In this document: positions 63,599 through 64,000 of the stretch, piece after piece | Numbering within the stretch: the first letter of the stretch is position 1 | Layout: each line of letters begins with the position of its first letter | Assembly: GCA_963931865.1 (NCBI GenBank) | Contig: OZ007510.1 | Span: 15,532,589 to 15,596,588, forward strand | DNA from: Axinella damicornis | Taxonomy: Eukaryota; Porifera; Demospongiae; Axinellida; Axinellidae | DNA length: 64,000 bases | Direction: 5' to 3' | Program-made: the position numbers and the translations under genes | The notes under the pieces: generated by a model | Seen by the model: only the letters and a program-made list of their open reading frames with translations | What the model was told of the DNA's origin: nothing | Database searches by the model: none

Positions 63599-64000
63599 AC
63601 GATGTGAATCCTCTCTTGATCCCTGCCCAACTGGAGTGGCATTCTCTTTCTCGAATGAATATTTTCACCATGTACGAGTTTGCAGTGATGATGGAATAGT
63701 GGTTCATGACGATTTTGGTGACCTCACTAAGTACAGCAGGGACAGAGACTTCATATGGACGATCAAACGTGACACACTGACATCACCTATTGCAAGCTTT
63801 TGTCTTGATTCCAGTGACTTGATTTACTGTGCAACAAATGACCGGGTGAATGTTTACCTGCCGAGTGGTGCCTTTTCACATGTGCTTGTGGCAATTGCAA
63901 TTGATGGGGACAACTATGTGCACCTTGGTTTCGAATCTTCCATCCGTCCTGCAGAGAATCTTCCATCCATCCTGAAGGGAATCTTCCATCCGTCCTGCAG
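63599..64000 (+). CDS. Partial exon of a beta-propeller (NHL-type) protein, runs off the window
   Basis: After a pyrimidine-rich acceptor (TTTGCTTTCTTTCAG) one frame stays open for all 402 bases to the edge. It reads GVAFSFSNEYFHHVRVCSDDGIVV, then LTSPIASFCLDSSDLIYCATNDRVNVYLPSG and AIDGDNYVHLGF, with the D-x-x-x-x-I/V-Y/V-x-x-x-x-x-x-V-x-V-Y pattern of NHL/SMP-30-like blades. It is not a close relative of the five TRIM-NHL genes. The first base completes a codon from an upstream exon that was not identified. The last 69 bases are a tandem repeat, so the exon may end shortly before or run through it. Confidence 0.5.
63932..64000 (+). repeat. 23-bp tandem repeat, three copies at the window edge
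   Basis: GAATCTTCCATCCGTCCTGC and the variant GAATCTTCCATCCATCCTGA are repeated in tandem. The array continues past the window. It overlaps the open frame of the partial exon. Confidence 0.8.

Overview
The window looks like the nuclear genome of a sponge (Porifera, probably a demosponge). The clues are two secreted proteins made of the cysteine-rich C-terminal domain of sponge short-chain collagen C4, an expanded family of intronless TRIM-NHL genes, spliced genes with introns as short as 53 bp, and dense non-autonomous DNA transposons. The species cannot be named from the sequence alone.

Layout. 1-3.2 kb: repeats, a possible exon end at the left edge and a HIRAN-like relic. 3.2-25.5 kb: five same-strand, single-exon TRIM-NHL genes (RING, B-box, coiled coil, filamin-like domain, NHL propeller) at 4112, 7836, 13692, 16264 and 22886. 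The first three each have a copy of one repeat family (R) upstream. Decayed NHL fragments lie between genes, and a CmcI-like methyltransferase gene sits on the minus strand at 21.3-22.2 kb. 26.9-33.9 kb: an eight-exon gene for a 287-residue coiled-coil protein ending in a CaaX box, with a consensus RFX X-box upstream; one intron holds two 15-bp minisatellite arrays. 34.3-34.9 kb: a non-LTR retrotransposon relic. 35.2-46.8 kb: a recent direct tandem duplication of about 5.5 kb, each copy with a collagen-C4-domain gene; a piggyBac-type MITE occupies the junction. 47.6-51.7 kb: the orthologue of histone H4 transcription factor HINFP, with a 1.2 kb 23-bp minisatellite in an intron. 57.4-57.9 kb: a bHLH factor. 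58.5-62.7 kb: mobile-element debris. 63.6 kb to the end: the start of a beta-propeller exon that runs off the window.

The most interesting content is the TRIM-NHL cluster. The paralogues are nearly identical in the RING, B-box and last NHL blades but diverge strongly in the first NHL blades. They also look mosaic: one gene pairs the filamin N-half of one neighbour with the C-half of another. This resembles a variable recognition module between homogenised effector ends. An immune role is inference. A second notable system is a foldback family with ends TAGCCTCGTTCCCAG, found at about ten loci, all between 33 and 63 kb apart from one solo arm.

The genes do not form operons. Genes 2, 3 and 4 share an upstream motif (TCACATGA followed by GATCGA), which suggests common regulation.
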